A stretch of DNA of 64,000 nucleotides from Paratrimastix pyriformis (GCA_027972325.1 JAPMOS010000023.1:258001-322000); one strand, 5' to 3'; counted from the stretch's first letter, positions 1-11,402 are shown. The notes: generated by a model from the sequence alone, not told the origin. Made by a program: numbers and translations.

Positions 1-479
1 CAGGGGCATCCCCGCGATGGAGGTCTGAGTGAGGTTGTTCCGCAGCCGCTGGCTGGGCGACTGGGGCACCGCCGTGGGGAAGAGGGGCGGCAGGCGTGCC
101 GGGGGGGGCGGGACGGGCGGGGGGGACGGAGACGACGGCTCCGAGGCCGACTCCCTGGGGCTGCCGTAGGGGCGTGGGATGCTCCCCCGGGAGTGGAAGT
201 AGGCAGGCTTCGTGCCAAACTGGGAAGGGAACCAGGAAGTCGGGCCGGGACCCTCACCGAACCGCAGACCTCGAGCTGGCCGGGAGTCCGCATCAGGGGA
301 CGGAGTGGGGTCGCGCTCGTGGGGGTGGCAGAAGCAGCGGGGCTCGCAGTAGATTGCGAATACAGCCGTCCGGTCAGGGTCCTGGGGTCAAGACTCTGCT
401 GCTCGCTGAGAATCTCGTTAATTGATTTCCGGCGCGCCTTCCCGAACGGGGGGCGGGGAGGAACCTTACCGCCATCCAT
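1..479 (-). CDS. Hypothetical protein, 5' end only (gene runs off the left edge)
   Basis: An ATG on the minus strand at 479 opens a first exon of 74 codons (479-258). It is followed by a 38-nt intron (257-220) with a conventional GTGAGG donor and a CCCAG acceptor, then a second exon from 219 that is still open at base 1. The product begins MDGGKVPPRPPFGKARRKS, continues through a Ser/Thr/Pro/Ala-rich stretch, and then a proline-rich segment ending in a basic patch near QRLRNN. I recognise no domain; it looks largely disordered. The start is supported by the lower-GC 5' region, the divergent neighbour at 647, and frame continuity across the intron. Only the N-terminus is visible, so no function is proposed. 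Confidence 0.5.
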   Translation of the reverse strand, partial: MDGGKVPPRPPFGKARRKSINEILSEQQSLDPRTLTGRLYSQSTASPAASATPTSATPLRPLMRTPGQLEVCGSVRVPARLPGSLPSLARSLPTSTPGGASHAPTAAPGSRPRSRRLRPPRPSRPPRHACRPSSPRRCPSRPASGCGTTSLRPPSRGCP

Positions 480-646
480 ATTCTCTATCTACAGACAAAG
501 TCCAGTCCAAAAAAGCGGATCATTTTCCAGTTTTAGTTGCACCACTGACCAAAGAGGAGGCGGAGCGGTTTGAAAAATATTTCCGCTAGTGACGCGGTTA
601 AGATTACTGTCCGCCAAAACCGTTCTGTAACGGAAAGGAGCGCTGT
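480..646. promoter_or_regulatory. Short divergent (bidirectional) promoter
   Basis: This 167-bp gap separates the starts of two divergent genes and is clearly less GC-rich than the gene bodies. Just before the plus-strand ATG lies an inverted repeat, CCGTT-CTGT-AACGG (620-633). Such arms resemble MYB-type AACGG sites; that reading is inference. No TATA box is obvious. Confidence 0.35.
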
Positions 647-3600
647 ATGGCGCACATTTTCCGTGCAAAACGGATTCTTGCTGTCCCATCAGAAGCCACT
701 CCAACAAATATTGGCCCTGGAACATACACTTCATCGATTCTCGAGCGACGACATGGTGAAGGGTCTGCCAGGATTGGAGCCTGCCATTTCTGGACTCAGA
801 TTTTTTGTCCAGATACGCACCTTTTTCGTCGCGGGCAGAGCGGAAAATTACCACCGCGCCCGAGGCCGATATCATCACCCCTGGGCCTGGTTCCTATCTG
901 AAAGATTCGCATCGGCCCCCCAAAGACCAGGACCATTTTTCCGCCTTTGCGAGTAAGACGACCCGATTCGAAAAACCTCGGCGGCGAAGAGGGCCCCCTG
1001 GTCTTTTTGTTTTTCGCGCCTCCGCCAACCTCACCCCCGCGCTGCCTGCAGGTCCCGGGGCTTATGACGTGGGGTTGCCGTGGGAGAAGGATACTCACAG
1101 AGTAGAACCCGCCTCCAAAAATGTCTGCCATTTCAGCTCAGCATCTAACCGCCGCCACCACCGCCACCACCCCACCACCCCCACCACCCCCACCACCCCC
1201 CGGACACTTCAGCGACCCATTACCTGGGTTCGTGTGGCCACGGCACCCTCCATCCCCACCTGGGAGCAGAGCTTCGGCTACGAGGAAAGCAGGAGTCCGT
1301 CCCGGCTGCCACCCTTTGCCCTTTGCCCTCACCCACTGAGCCCCCTGCCCCTGCCCTGCCCCCTGCCTGCCCCTTGCCCCTTGCTGCGCGTCTGATTCGG
1401 TCGGCCGGGGATGCGGGATGGGCAAACGTAGCGGGGGACCTGGTTATGCAGCGGCCCCCACCCGTGGGCCACACTGGTCGGGGGAGCAGACGCGGTCCGG
1501 ACCTCCCCCCCCCCCCCCCCCCCCCGCCCCGTCCCTTCATGCCCTGATCGCACCCCCCACCCATGCAGCCGGGCCCTGGGGAGTACGACGGGGGCCGGTT
1601 GTACAGCACCGATTCGCGCCTGCTGGCCCGGGGCACCGACTTCGGGGCCTCGCGCACTCGGCGGATGGCCCCTCAAAGAGCGACGCCCCGGTCCCGGTCC
1701 GCACCCCGCCGTCACCACCACCGTCACCCGTCCCTGTCCCCCCCGTCCCTGTCGTCCCCTCCCTTCCTCTCCCTCCTCCCCTCGTCTGCTCCCCTGTCGC
1801 CCCTCGTATCGCTGGGCGATCTCAGCCTGGCGGCGCCCTTGCTTTCCCTTCCGTCTCTCGGACCAACGTGCCCTGGTGGGGCGACTGTCCCGCTCCAGGT
1901 GCGTACAACCCGGAGATCGCGGCCAGCCCGCCGGCCCGCGAGGGCCCCTCGTCGGTCTTCGTCAGCGCCGTGCAGCGCGACTTCCAGCGAAAAACGGAGA
2001 AGGTCCGCAGCACCCACCTCGTCGCCGTCCCCCCCCCCCCCCCCCCCCCCCTGTCCCCTGTCCCCGTCCCCGTCCCCGTCCCCCGTCCCCGTCCCCCGTT
2101 CCCCGTCCCCGTTCCCCGTCGCCCCGAGCTTACACTTGCGTCTGCTCGGCAACCCGTTGGTGTCGGCGCCTCTTGGCCCCGCCCAGAGCACGCCCGGCCC
2201 AGGGTACTACAAGCCCCGCACGCCCACCTTCCGTCGGGAGCTGCCCCCCAACGAGCGGGTGCAGCACTTCGGTCCGCCCGCCCTGTGGCCCCTCCTCTGC
2301 CTCCTCCTCTCCTCCTCGACCCATCCGCCACCACAAGGCCGCGCCGACGTCATCCGATCCGGTCACCAACCTCCGCCAACCGCCACCACCACCCGCCCGG
2401 CCCAGGGACGACCTCCAAGCGGCTCTCGGCCCTGGCGGGCGGCTCCAACCCGCTGCATCCGGCCATGCCGGGCCCGGGTGCCTACGAGGACCCCCGCATC
2501 GGGCTGGCCAAGGCCTCCTTCGCCCGGATGGGGCTCCACGCCTTCGACTCGGCCGCCCCGCGCTTCACCAACGGCTCGGTCGCACCCGCCCCCGGCCCCG
2601 GGGCATACGAGCCGCTCATGGTCCGCACCGGCCCTCCTGCCCCCCCAGGCTGCACGTTACCCCGTGTGCTGCCCGCCTCACCCGCACACGTCCCGCCCGC
2701 CCCGGCCCCCCGCGCGCAGCCCGCGACGACCATCGCCGCCCCGAAGCACCGCACCATGGGCGGCTTCGGGTCCACCATCGAGCGGTTCCCCGACGTCAGC
2801 GCACCCCCGCCCCCCGGTGCCCAGCCCCTCCGCACCATCGACCAGTCCAAGATCGGTCCGCCCCCTCCCGACCATCCCCCCCTCCCTGACCATCGACCAG
2901 TCCAAGATCGGTCCGCCCCCTCCTTGACCCCTCCCCCCCTCCGCACCATCGACCAGTCCAAGATCGGTCCGCCCCCTCCTTGACCCCTCCCCGACCCTCC
3001 CCACCTCCCTGACCATCGACCAGTCCAAGATCGGTCCGCCTCCTCCTTGACCCCCGCCATCCGACCATCCTCATCGCCATCCGGCCATCCCCATCCCCAT
3101 CAGGCCATCGGCCCAGCCTCCATCCCCCCTCGACACCCACCCCTTCCCCCACGCCCATCATCACCTCCTGTTTGCGCGGGTGCGTTGGTGCTGGCCGCTG
3201 CAGCCATGCTGCCCGGCCCGGGTGCGTACGCGGACAGCCACGAGGCGCCCGTGACCATGTTCCGCCGGCTGCAGCCCAACTCGGCCTTCGTCTCGGCCCA
3301 GCCCCGCTTCGTCAGGCCCAAGCAGGGTCCGCCCCGCCGCCTCCCACCCGCCCTCTCCGCCGGTGCCCCGGGGGTCGTCATGGGCAATCGAGACATCACT
3401 CCCTGTGTGTCGCCCGCCAGCGGACCTGCCCGCCCCCGGCCAGTACGAGCTGCAGAGGGACTGGGCCCGCCCACGGCCCGACGAGGGGGGCGGGGTCCCG
3501 CTGCCCTCCGCGGCCTTCCGCTCGGGGGCCCCGCGGATCGTGGCCACAACACACAGCGGTCCGCCCCCTTGCTCTCGCCCTCGCCCCCTTCTTCCGCCCG

Positions 3601-4073
3601 TCCCCTTCCGTCCCCATGGGATGGTGGGCATGCGACCTGATCCGCTCTCTGGTTTCTCACGCGCGCGCGCGCCCCAGTGGCCCCGGGCCCCGGTGCCTAC
3701 GAGGTGACCAGCCCGCCCCTGGAGCCGCCATCCTTCCCCAGGAAGGAGGTCTTCATCGCCCAGGTGCGCACGTCCTCCTCTGCCGGCGCCTCCCTTGCCC
3801 TTCCCCCTTGCCGCGCACCCCCGCCTTCCCCTTGCCCCTTTGCTTCCTGTAGGCCGCCAGCCCACCCCGCATTCACCCCCCCCCCCCCCCCCCCCCCCCC
3901 CCACCCCACCCCACCCCACCCCACCCCACCCACCCCTGCAGTCGCCACGGTTCCTGGGCAGCCGCATCGTCAGCGAGGTCCCGGGGCCGGGCAGCTACGC
4001 CAGCTCCCCGCCCGACGCGCTCCTCAAGCGCACCTACAACGTCACCATCGCCAACCCACACGAGGGCCTCTGA
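647..4073 (+). CDS. SHIPPO / sperm-tail PG-rich (STPG) repeat protein
   Basis: A multi-exon gene whose exons each carry a Pro-Gly-rich SHIPPO repeat: IGPGTYTSS (about 710), TPGPGSYLKD (about 885), PAGPGAYDVG (1050), QPGPGEYDGG (1565), TPGPGYYKPR (2190), MPGPGAYEDP (2466), APGPGAYEPL (2590), LPGPGAYADS (3212), PAPGQYELQ (3430), APGPGAYEVT (3680) and VPGPGSYASS (3978). The family (ODF3/CIMAP, STPG) binds microtubules in flagella and is often inside the tubule lumen. The start at 647 gives MAHIFRAKRILAVPSE and leads straight into the first repeat. Intron 1 is probably 756-799 (GTGAAG...CTCAG), and the last codon precedes TGA at 4071-4073. Later introns start GTCCG and hold long poly-C tracts. 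The exact boundaries of several proline-rich exons are uncertain. Confidence 0.75.
2831..3046 (+). repeat. Tandem copies of an exon end plus its 5' splice site
   Basis: A segment encoding TIDQSKI followed at once by the donor GGTCCGCC occurs four times (starting near 2833, 2890, 2943 and 3012), separated by short C-rich spacers. Each copy contains both the exon tail and an intact donor. The SHIPPO gene therefore carries four near-identical candidate 5' splice sites in about 200 bp. Confidence 0.75.
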
Positions 4074-4289
4074 GCGCGGGGCTGAATGAGGGGCGCTGTA
4101 ATTTCCATGTGCCGAGGGGGCCAAGATGCCGACCGGTGCTCATCCCGGCCAGCCTTGTGGGGAGGGGAGGGGCACGAGGTTGTCGGGGGGACTCTGAGCG
4201 TGAGGGGACGTCCCGCTCGAAGAGGGAGCGATTGGGCTTGGGGGCGATACTGATAAGAAGGGGGATACCCACCTGAAACCCGCCCGGTC

Positions 4290-7200
4290 ATGATGGCGGG
4301 ACGCTGGGCGGTGTGGGTGTCCCTCTGCTTGGTGACGTTATTTTCGGCCAAAGCGCTCGGAGTTCCCACACCTTGCTATGTTTCCAATACTGGGACAGAT
4401 CACCCCAATTGCACCCAGCTAAATGCACCTTGTCAAACTCCATCTTTTGCGATATCAGCCGAGCATTGTCAATCGGTCGTGTTCCTGACGGATCTTTCAA
4501 TTTATGAGGTCCGGAATCGCTCTCCTCCCTCAGGTTTCGCTTTCATCGTTATTTTGCAGTCGATCGTTATCCCCGCCGACATCCCGGATTTTTCTCTCTC
4601 AGGCGGCCCGAGCGGTCATTCGTTGACTTGCAATGAAAGTGCAACAGCATTTAGCGCTCTTGTAGCAACCTTGGATGACCAGAGTCAGATGACCTCTCTC
4701 ACCCTGGCCAACCTGACCTTCGTGGGCTGCCGCGCTCCCACCTCGGGCGGTGCCCTCCGCCTGTCCACCACATCGACGACCACCCTCGACGTGCTTGTCG
4801 AAGGTTGCGCCTTTGAGAGGTGCCAGGCCGCCTGCTCGGGGGGCGCCCTCGACCTGTACGCGGGCCCCGCCGCCGCTCGACTCCGGCTGGTCGTCACCGG
4901 GGCCACCTTCGCCGGGGGTCGCATCCTCACTTCGGCCACCTGCCCCCCAGAGCGTCGTGTGGGCGGGGCTGCGATCGCCCTGACCACGAACACGAGCGCC
5001 TCGGTCCAGCTGACGGCCACCGCGTGCGTCTTCAGGGACCATGTCGGGCTGGGCGCCTCGGCGGTGCGCACCGCGGGGCCTGTGGACCTGACCCTGTCCG
5101 GGTCCGCGTTCATCAACAACCAGGCGACGCCCTGCGTGGCCCAGGCCGAGGGCGGGGCCGGGACGGTGGTTGCCGAGGGCCCGAAGCGGGTGGCGGTGCA
5201 CGGGTGCCGCTTCCAGACCAGTGTGGTCCTCGACGCCCCCGGGGCAGCAGACTCCGCCCAGGGGCCCATCGGAGCCGCGCTGCTGGTGACGGGCACGACC
5301 TTTGCGATGGATGGGCCCCTGGTGGAGATTGCCGGGTGCACCTTCAACGAGTCCTCGGTGATCTCCACATCGCGGATCGTGGGCGGGGCCGTGTACCTGG
5401 CCCTTGGGGCCGGGCGGGCCAACATCTCCGGTCCGCGGGGGGTGGGCGACGGCGGCGACGGCGGCGGTGTGGTGAAGGGTATGAAGTGGACTTCAGTTCG
5501 CTTTGCCCTTCTTCCCCTTCATCATCTCATCCCAATCATCATCCAATCATCATCCAATCGCCAGCACCATCCTTCTTCTTCTCGGCCCCGTAGAGACGTC
5601 CATCCTGTGGAGCCACCTCGAGGCGTACGGCTCGCTGGCCTCAGCGGCCGCGCTGCACGTCGAGGCGGCCACCATTGGGCTGCAGGGCCTGCAGGTGGTG
5701 GGGTCGACGATTGAGGCGAGCGGCTTCGTCTCGGGCGGGGCGGTCTGCCTGGTCTACACCGAGCAGCTCGAGGTGGACCGGTGCGTCATCAGGGATTCCA
5801 TGGCCCTGGTCGCGGGCGGCGTCATCAACGGGGGCGCGATGGCCGTGCTGGCGATCCCGCAAGGCAGCACCGCTCCGGCGCGCATCACCAATTCGCTGTT
5901 TGAGGACAATGAGGCCCTGGGGGGGTCCATCTTGGGGGGCGCCCTCTTCACGGATGCGGCCCGGCTTCTCATCGCCGACACGGTCTTCCGTGCCAACAGC
6001 GGCACGGGCGCGGCCTTCGCCTCCGGGGGGGCGGCGGCCCTGTCGCGTGCCGACGGGCTGGCCATTCTAAGGGCCTCCTTCGTGAACAACAGTCTCGAGG
6101 CCCCCACTGCGGTAGGGGGCGCCCTGCACAGCAGCGCCGCCGCCAATCTGACCATCGTCGACTCGTGGTTCGTGGGGAACAGCCTCTTTGTGGACGGGTT
6201 CGGCAAGGGCGGGGCCGTGCACCTCATCTCCTACGTGAACGCCAGCCGAATGGTGATGGGGGGCTGCTATCTGATCAACAATTTCATCGACTGCCTGGAG
6301 TGCGCCTCCCAGGGCGAGGCCATGGTCATCATGGGGGCCAAAAATGCCCTGCTGGAGGGTGTTGTCTTCTTCACCACACGCCCGCCGGCCCCCTACACGA
6401 CCGGGGGCTGCCTCAGCCTCCAGACATCCGACGTGGAGATGCGCGGGACCACATTCACCGGGTGCCGGGCCCAGGACGGGGGCGCTCTGGCTCTCTCGGT
6501 CCAGTCGCGGGCCCTGCTCACCGATTGCGCCATGACCCGCTGCTCGGCCACCAGCCAGGGCGGGGCCGTGCGCGCTGACAGCCCGCTGACCCTGGTGGGG
6601 ACCAGCTGCGAGCAATGCTCGGCCCTGCTCGGTCTGCCGGCCAGCCCCCATCTCTCCTCTCGCCACGAGGGTTTCGTATCGCTTCCGTCTTCTCCGGGTG
6701 TTTTTTTTTTTGTTAACAGTTTTTTGGGGGGGGTGGGTGGGGGGGGGGCGGCTGATGGCCGACTATCGGTATTTTCTGCTCCTGCTGACGTTCGGTGGCG
6801 ATGGCGGCTGTGTTGGTTCGGCTTGGCCCTGGCTGCGCAGGGGGCTGCATCTCCGCGAGCAGCTCGCTGACCGTGAACAGGTCGGTCCTGACCGGGAACG
6901 AGGCCCTGCTCGCGGGCGGGGCGATCTTCATGCAGAACGCGGCCCTGGTCGTCGATGGCTCGACCCTTCGGGAGAACGCCGTCCCGCAGGGCAACGGGGC
7001 CGCCATCGCCGCATACCGGGGCAGCCTGGACCTCTCGCGGTCCACAGTCGCTGGGAACGTGGCTTACAACGGGGCCGTCTACGGGGTCAACGTGGCCCTG
7101 GTCTCGGCCGACACGACCTACGAGGGCAACGCCGCCTACATGGGGGCGGCGATCTCCCTGACGGGGGGCTCGCTCCGCTCGGCGGGGGACCTCATCCGCC

Positions 7201-10200
7201 AGCACACCGCCGAGGGCGCGCTGTACGGGGCCTGCTTCCTGACCAACGTCGAGCCGGCCATCTTCACCGCGGGCACCCTGGCCGGCAACACGGCCGACTC
7301 GGGGGGGGCCCTGGTGGCCATCGGGTCCTCGGTGTCCTTCGACGAGACCCAGCTCACCGACAACCGGGCCGTCGGCAACCGCGGGGGCGCCATGGCGGTC
7401 GTCCGGTCGCGAGTGACCATGACGGGCTGCAGCGCCCTGGGGAACAGCGCCTGGACCGACGGCGGGGTCCTCTACGCCACCCAGGACTCGACCGTGTCCA
7501 TCAGCGGGTCGACGTTCACCTTCAACATGGCCCAGGGCAGCGGCGGGGCCCTGGGGCTCCTGGGCCGGGTCCAGTGGCGCCTGGCCGACTGTCTCTTCGA
7601 CCGGAACGATGCCCTTCTCTCGGGGGGCGCCCTGTACGCCAGCCCGCCCATCGGGCCCCCCGCCGACCTGCCCTGCCTCCGATCGGGGTTCACCCAGAAC
7701 ACCGCCACCCAGATGGGGGCCGCCCTGTGCCTCAGCATCGCCAGCGCCTCGGGCAGCGCCTTGAGCGGCGCAGCGCCCCCGCGGCTGCTGGTAAGTGACT
7801 CGTGGTTCGAGGGCCAGGGATCGCCGGACCCGGCCCTGACCCCCAACGGGACCCTGTCCATCGCCTGCTCGGCCTGTGACATCCTCGATGCGGCGGAGGT
7901 CCATCTGGCCCGCACCAATTTCACGGGCAATGTGGGCGGGGGCCTGTACGCCTACCGGAATGTGCGCGCCGAGGCCGACGCGGGGTGCGTCTTCCAGGAA
8001 AACCCCGCGAGGCGCTCGGGGGCCGGCCGGATGAAGAGCGCCTGGCTGGAGGCCAACTGCACGCTCGCCCTGGGCGACGACGGGCCCAGCAACGACACGG
8101 CTGTGGCCGGGGGCACGGCCTGGATCTACACGGACCCCACCTCGGCCGTGGCCCGGCCACGGGCCCTGCCCCTGCTGCCCCAACTTCACGGGCTGCCTGT
8201 GGGCGAGGACGGCCGCCTGGGGGCCGCCGTCCGGCTGGCGCGGCCCGTGTGGGAAGTCTCCATCACCCTGCGCGATGCCCACGCCCTCGCCAACTTCGCC
8301 CCCGTGTGCCGCTTCCTGGTCGGAGGCGCGCCGGCCTGTGGGGGCCCCGTGCCCTTCTTCATCAGCCGCACCGACAACACGACCGGCACCTGCGCCCTGG
8401 CGGACCCCGCCCAGGAGGCCGCCGATCTGGTCTACGAGGTGCAGTTGAGGTCTGTCGGGTAGCGGGCCCTTGGCCCCCATCACACTCAGCGTGCGGATCC
8501 TGCCCCTTGCGGCGGCGCAGCAACGACGGGATCGAGTTCGTGAGCATCGGGAGGGTGACCACGTACCGAAGCTACACCGGGGTGGTCGCGGCGGTGGGCA
8601 TCACCCTGGGCGTGGTCGCGGCCCTGGGGGTGCTCGCCTTCGGTGTCTTCTTCCTGGCCCGGTGGGTGCGGCTGAAGCGGGCCACGGCCATCGAGCTGGC
8701 CTCGTGGCGCAGCTACCAGGTGGCCTCGGTCGACTTCACCAGCCTCAAGATCCTCCAGCGGGTCCGCCCTCCCGCCCTCCCCTGCGGTTGCCACGATCGA
8801 CATCCCGTCATCGTCGTTCAATCAATCTCAGCACCCAATTATCATCAATCATCATCATCATCATCATCATCATCGGCATCGGCATCATCGGCATCATCAA
8901 CATCGTGGGTGGCTGGGTGGTGGGCAGGTGGGCCACGGGGCAGCGGGCGAGGTCTTCAAGGGGGACCTCAACGGGACCGCGGTCGCCGTCAAGCGGCTCT
9001 TCGACACGAGCCCCTCCCAGGCCATGACGGACGACTTCCGCCGCGAGGTGGCCATGATGCGCACCCTCAGGCACCCCGTCTGTAGCCCCCGCCCCCGCTC
9101 CACATCCGCCCGCACACACCCGCACCCTGGAGGGAGTGACATGATGCGGCTGCTGCACGTGTGTCATCCTGGCTCCGCATCGCATCACTGTCTTGTCGTT
9201 GCGCCTCTTGGACGAGTCTGTGTGGCTGGTGGGTGTGGCTGGTGGGTGGGTGGCGCCAGGGGGGTGCCTGTGTGCCTGTGTGGCTTTGTGGCTGCAGTAC
9301 ATCGTGTCGCTGATCGGGATTGTGCCGACACTTCTTGCGGTGTCCTTCCTCCCTCTTTTTTCATGTGGCTGCAGTACATCGTGTCGCTGATCGGGATTGT
9401 GCCGACACTTCTTGCGGTGTCCTTCCTCCCTCTTTTTTCATGTGGCTGCAGTACATCGTGTCGCTGATCGGGGCCACCTTCGAGTCGCCCCGGCTGATCA
9501 TCACCGAGTTCATGGGGCGCGGCTCCCTCTACGGGCTCCTCCACGACGAGGCCCTCGCCATGCCGCCCGCCCTGCGCCTCCGCATGGCCTTCGACATGGC
9601 CAGGGGTCCGCCCCCCAGCCCCCACCTCCCTCCAACCTCTCTCCATCCCATCGCCCTGTCCCCTCATCGTGTCCCTGCGTGGTCTTGCCCCCCCTCCTCG
9701 CTTTCCTCCCATACGCCCACCCACCTTGGTGGCGGTCTTGGGTCTTGGGCGGGCTGGTGGCTGGGGCTGTTGGGCAGGCCTCAACTACCTGCACACCCTG
9801 AAGCCGCCCATCCTGCACCGGTCCGCACCCCGCCCCGCCCGCCCGTCCCCCAACCCTCTGCCGTCCCTTGGTGCGCCACTGGTGGTCGTCGCCCCACCTT
9901 CGCTGGACCTCCCATCGGAAAGATCCTTTCCGTGAACGCTGACGCTGGTGCTGATGCTGGGGTTGACGGTTGGCGGGTGGGGCGGGTGGGTGCGGGCGGC
10001 GCGGTGTGCAGGGACGCCAAGTCGCAGAACATGCTCACTCACCGTGGACACGGACACTGATGCTGCGGGTGCCTGGTGGCTGGTTGGGTGTGTGCAGGGA
10101 CGTCAAGTCGCAGAACATGCTGGTGACGGACGACCTGCGGGTGAAGGTCTCCGACTTCGGCATCTCGCGGCTCTCGCAGGAGGCCGGCATCACCACCGCC

Positions 10201-11208
10201 GCGGGCACCCCCGGTCCGCCAGACACGGCCACCCCGCACCGCACGGCCACCGGCGCGCAATTCCTTGAGCAGCCCGGCCGCCCGCGATGCCCTGCGCGCT
10301 CTGCTCGCGTTCATGTGGTGGCACGCGCCGCGTGTGTCTCTGGGTGGCCCGGGCGGGGCTGGGGCTGGGGCTGGGGCTGGGGCTGGGCGGTGTTGGGCGA
10401 ACAACAGCCTGGTCGGCGCCCGAGGTGCTGCGCGGGGACCGCTCGTGGCTGCCCTCGGACGTGTTCTCCTTCGGGGTCCGTGGCTGCTGCCCCGCCCTGG
10501 CCGCCCCGCCCTGTGTGGCGCCCCCATCGCCCGGTCCTATAGTCTAATGGTCAGGACATTGGACTCTGAATCCAAGAATCCTGGTTCGAGTCCAGGTAGG
10601 ACCAGCTCCTTTTTCCTTTTTCCTTCCCTCTCCAGCTGTTCTCTGGCCGCCTCATCCGCACCCACCTGCTGTTCCTCCCCCGGGCCGTCTGTGCGCAGGT
10701 TGTCCTGTGGGAGCTCTTCACCCGGCAGACGCCCTGGGAGGGGGTGCCCCCGCTGCGGGTGATGATGACCGTCACCCAGGGGGCCCGGCTGCCCGTGCCG
10801 CCCCCACCGGCCGCTGCTGGAGAGCCCGGCTGCCCGCCCCTGGTGGGGGACCTCATCCGGGCATGCTTCGAGGAGCGCCCCGAGGCCCGCCCCACCATGC
10901 AGCAGGTCCGACCGCCGTTGGCCCCCCCTGCCCGTTGTCGTTGTGCCGCCCCGCGGGATTGCGTTGCGTTCACTCAATAGCCCGCCATGTCGCTTGGGTC
11001 TGCGCCTGTCGGCTTGTCTGTTTGGGGGGTGGAGCAGGTCGTGGACCAGCTTGCCCCGGAGGTGGAGGCCCACCCGTACGCTGCCGAGGCGCCAGCCGGC
11101 GAGCGGCGCCGGCGCCGAAAGTCGCCAGTCCCTCAGGTCACAGCCGGCCCCGGGCGCAGGGCGGACTCCGTCGCCCTCCTCGAGGAGGGCCTCCTGGAGC
11201 AGCAGTGA
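4290..11208 (+). CDS. Receptor-like protein: Pmp-type beta-helix ectodomain, one TM helix, TKL protein kinase
   Basis: Eleven exons join in frame: 4290-5430, 5594-6631, 6841-8449, 8521-8761, 8928-9077, 9452-9605, 9778-9820, 10098-10213, 10408-10475, 10699-10915 and 11038-11208. The product starts with a signal peptide (MMAGRWAVWVSLCLVTLFSA). A roughly 1250-residue ectodomain of right-handed beta-helix type follows, with repeated GGA(L/I/V) and FxxN motifs as in pectin-lyase/Pmp proteins. Then come one membrane helix (GVVAAVGITLGVVAALGV) and a complete tyrosine-kinase-like domain: glycine loop VGHGAAGEV, VAVK lysine, HRDVKSQN catalytic loop, DFG, SAPE, and the C-lobe to PTMQQV. All key residues are present, so it should be active. 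It is probably a surface receptor; its ligand is unknown. All ten donors are GTCCG or GTCTG. The ATG at 4293 is an equal alternative start. Confidence 0.8.
9298..9470 (+). repeat. 77-bp tandem repeat carrying a 3' splice site and exon start
   Basis: A 77-bp unit begins at 9298 and again at 9375; a third, diverging copy begins at 9452. Each unit has the first bases of the kinase exon (encoding YIVSLI), then a pyrimidine-rich tract and the acceptor GTGGCTGCAG. Only the copy at 9452 continues into the in-frame exon (GATFESP), so two decoy acceptors with exon stubs lie upstream. Confidence 0.9.
10012..10121 (+). repeat. Partial duplicate of the catalytic-loop exon start
   Basis: GTGCAG followed by a near-copy of the next exon's first bases (GGACGCCAAGTCGCAGAACA) occurs at 10006-10036. 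It recurs at the true acceptor and exon 10098 (GGACGTCAAGTCGCAGAACA). The first copy quickly runs into unrelated sequence, so it looks like a decoy acceptor left by a local duplication of about 86 bp. Confidence 0.7.
10533..10604 (+). tRNA. tRNA-Gln (anticodon CUG), nested in an intron
   Basis: A 72-nt tRNA folds fully. The acceptor stem is GGTCCTA/TAGGACC with discriminator A. The D-arm contains TAATGG, the anticodon stem is TTGGA/TCCAA around loop CTCTGAA (anticodon CTG, reading CAG), and the T-arm is CCTGG-TTCGAGT-CCAGG. Internal A and B boxes are intact. It lies on the coding strand inside the intron (10476-10698) between the FSFG and VVLWEL exons of the receptor kinase. Pol III expression is expected from the internal boxes and downstream T-runs. 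Confidence 0.95.
10610..10621 (+). terminator. Pol III T-run terminator of tRNA-Gln
   Basis: Two T5 runs (10610-10614 and 10617-10621) start six bases after the tRNA 3' end, the usual Pol III stop signal. Confidence 0.7.
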
Positions 11209-11402
11209 AACTCACCGCACAGACGCTCAACGCGTTCTGATCTGGCCGACATGACTGTGAGGGTCGCTCCGAAAATGCATGCTGGAATTGCCGCCACGCG
11301 ATGATTATGTTGACAGGGTGGGGTGACACACAGAATCCGCCCCGGTCAACCCGCCGTGACCCAATTTTCCAGCCAAAACAGTTCCATTCTCCATTCTTTC
11401 AT

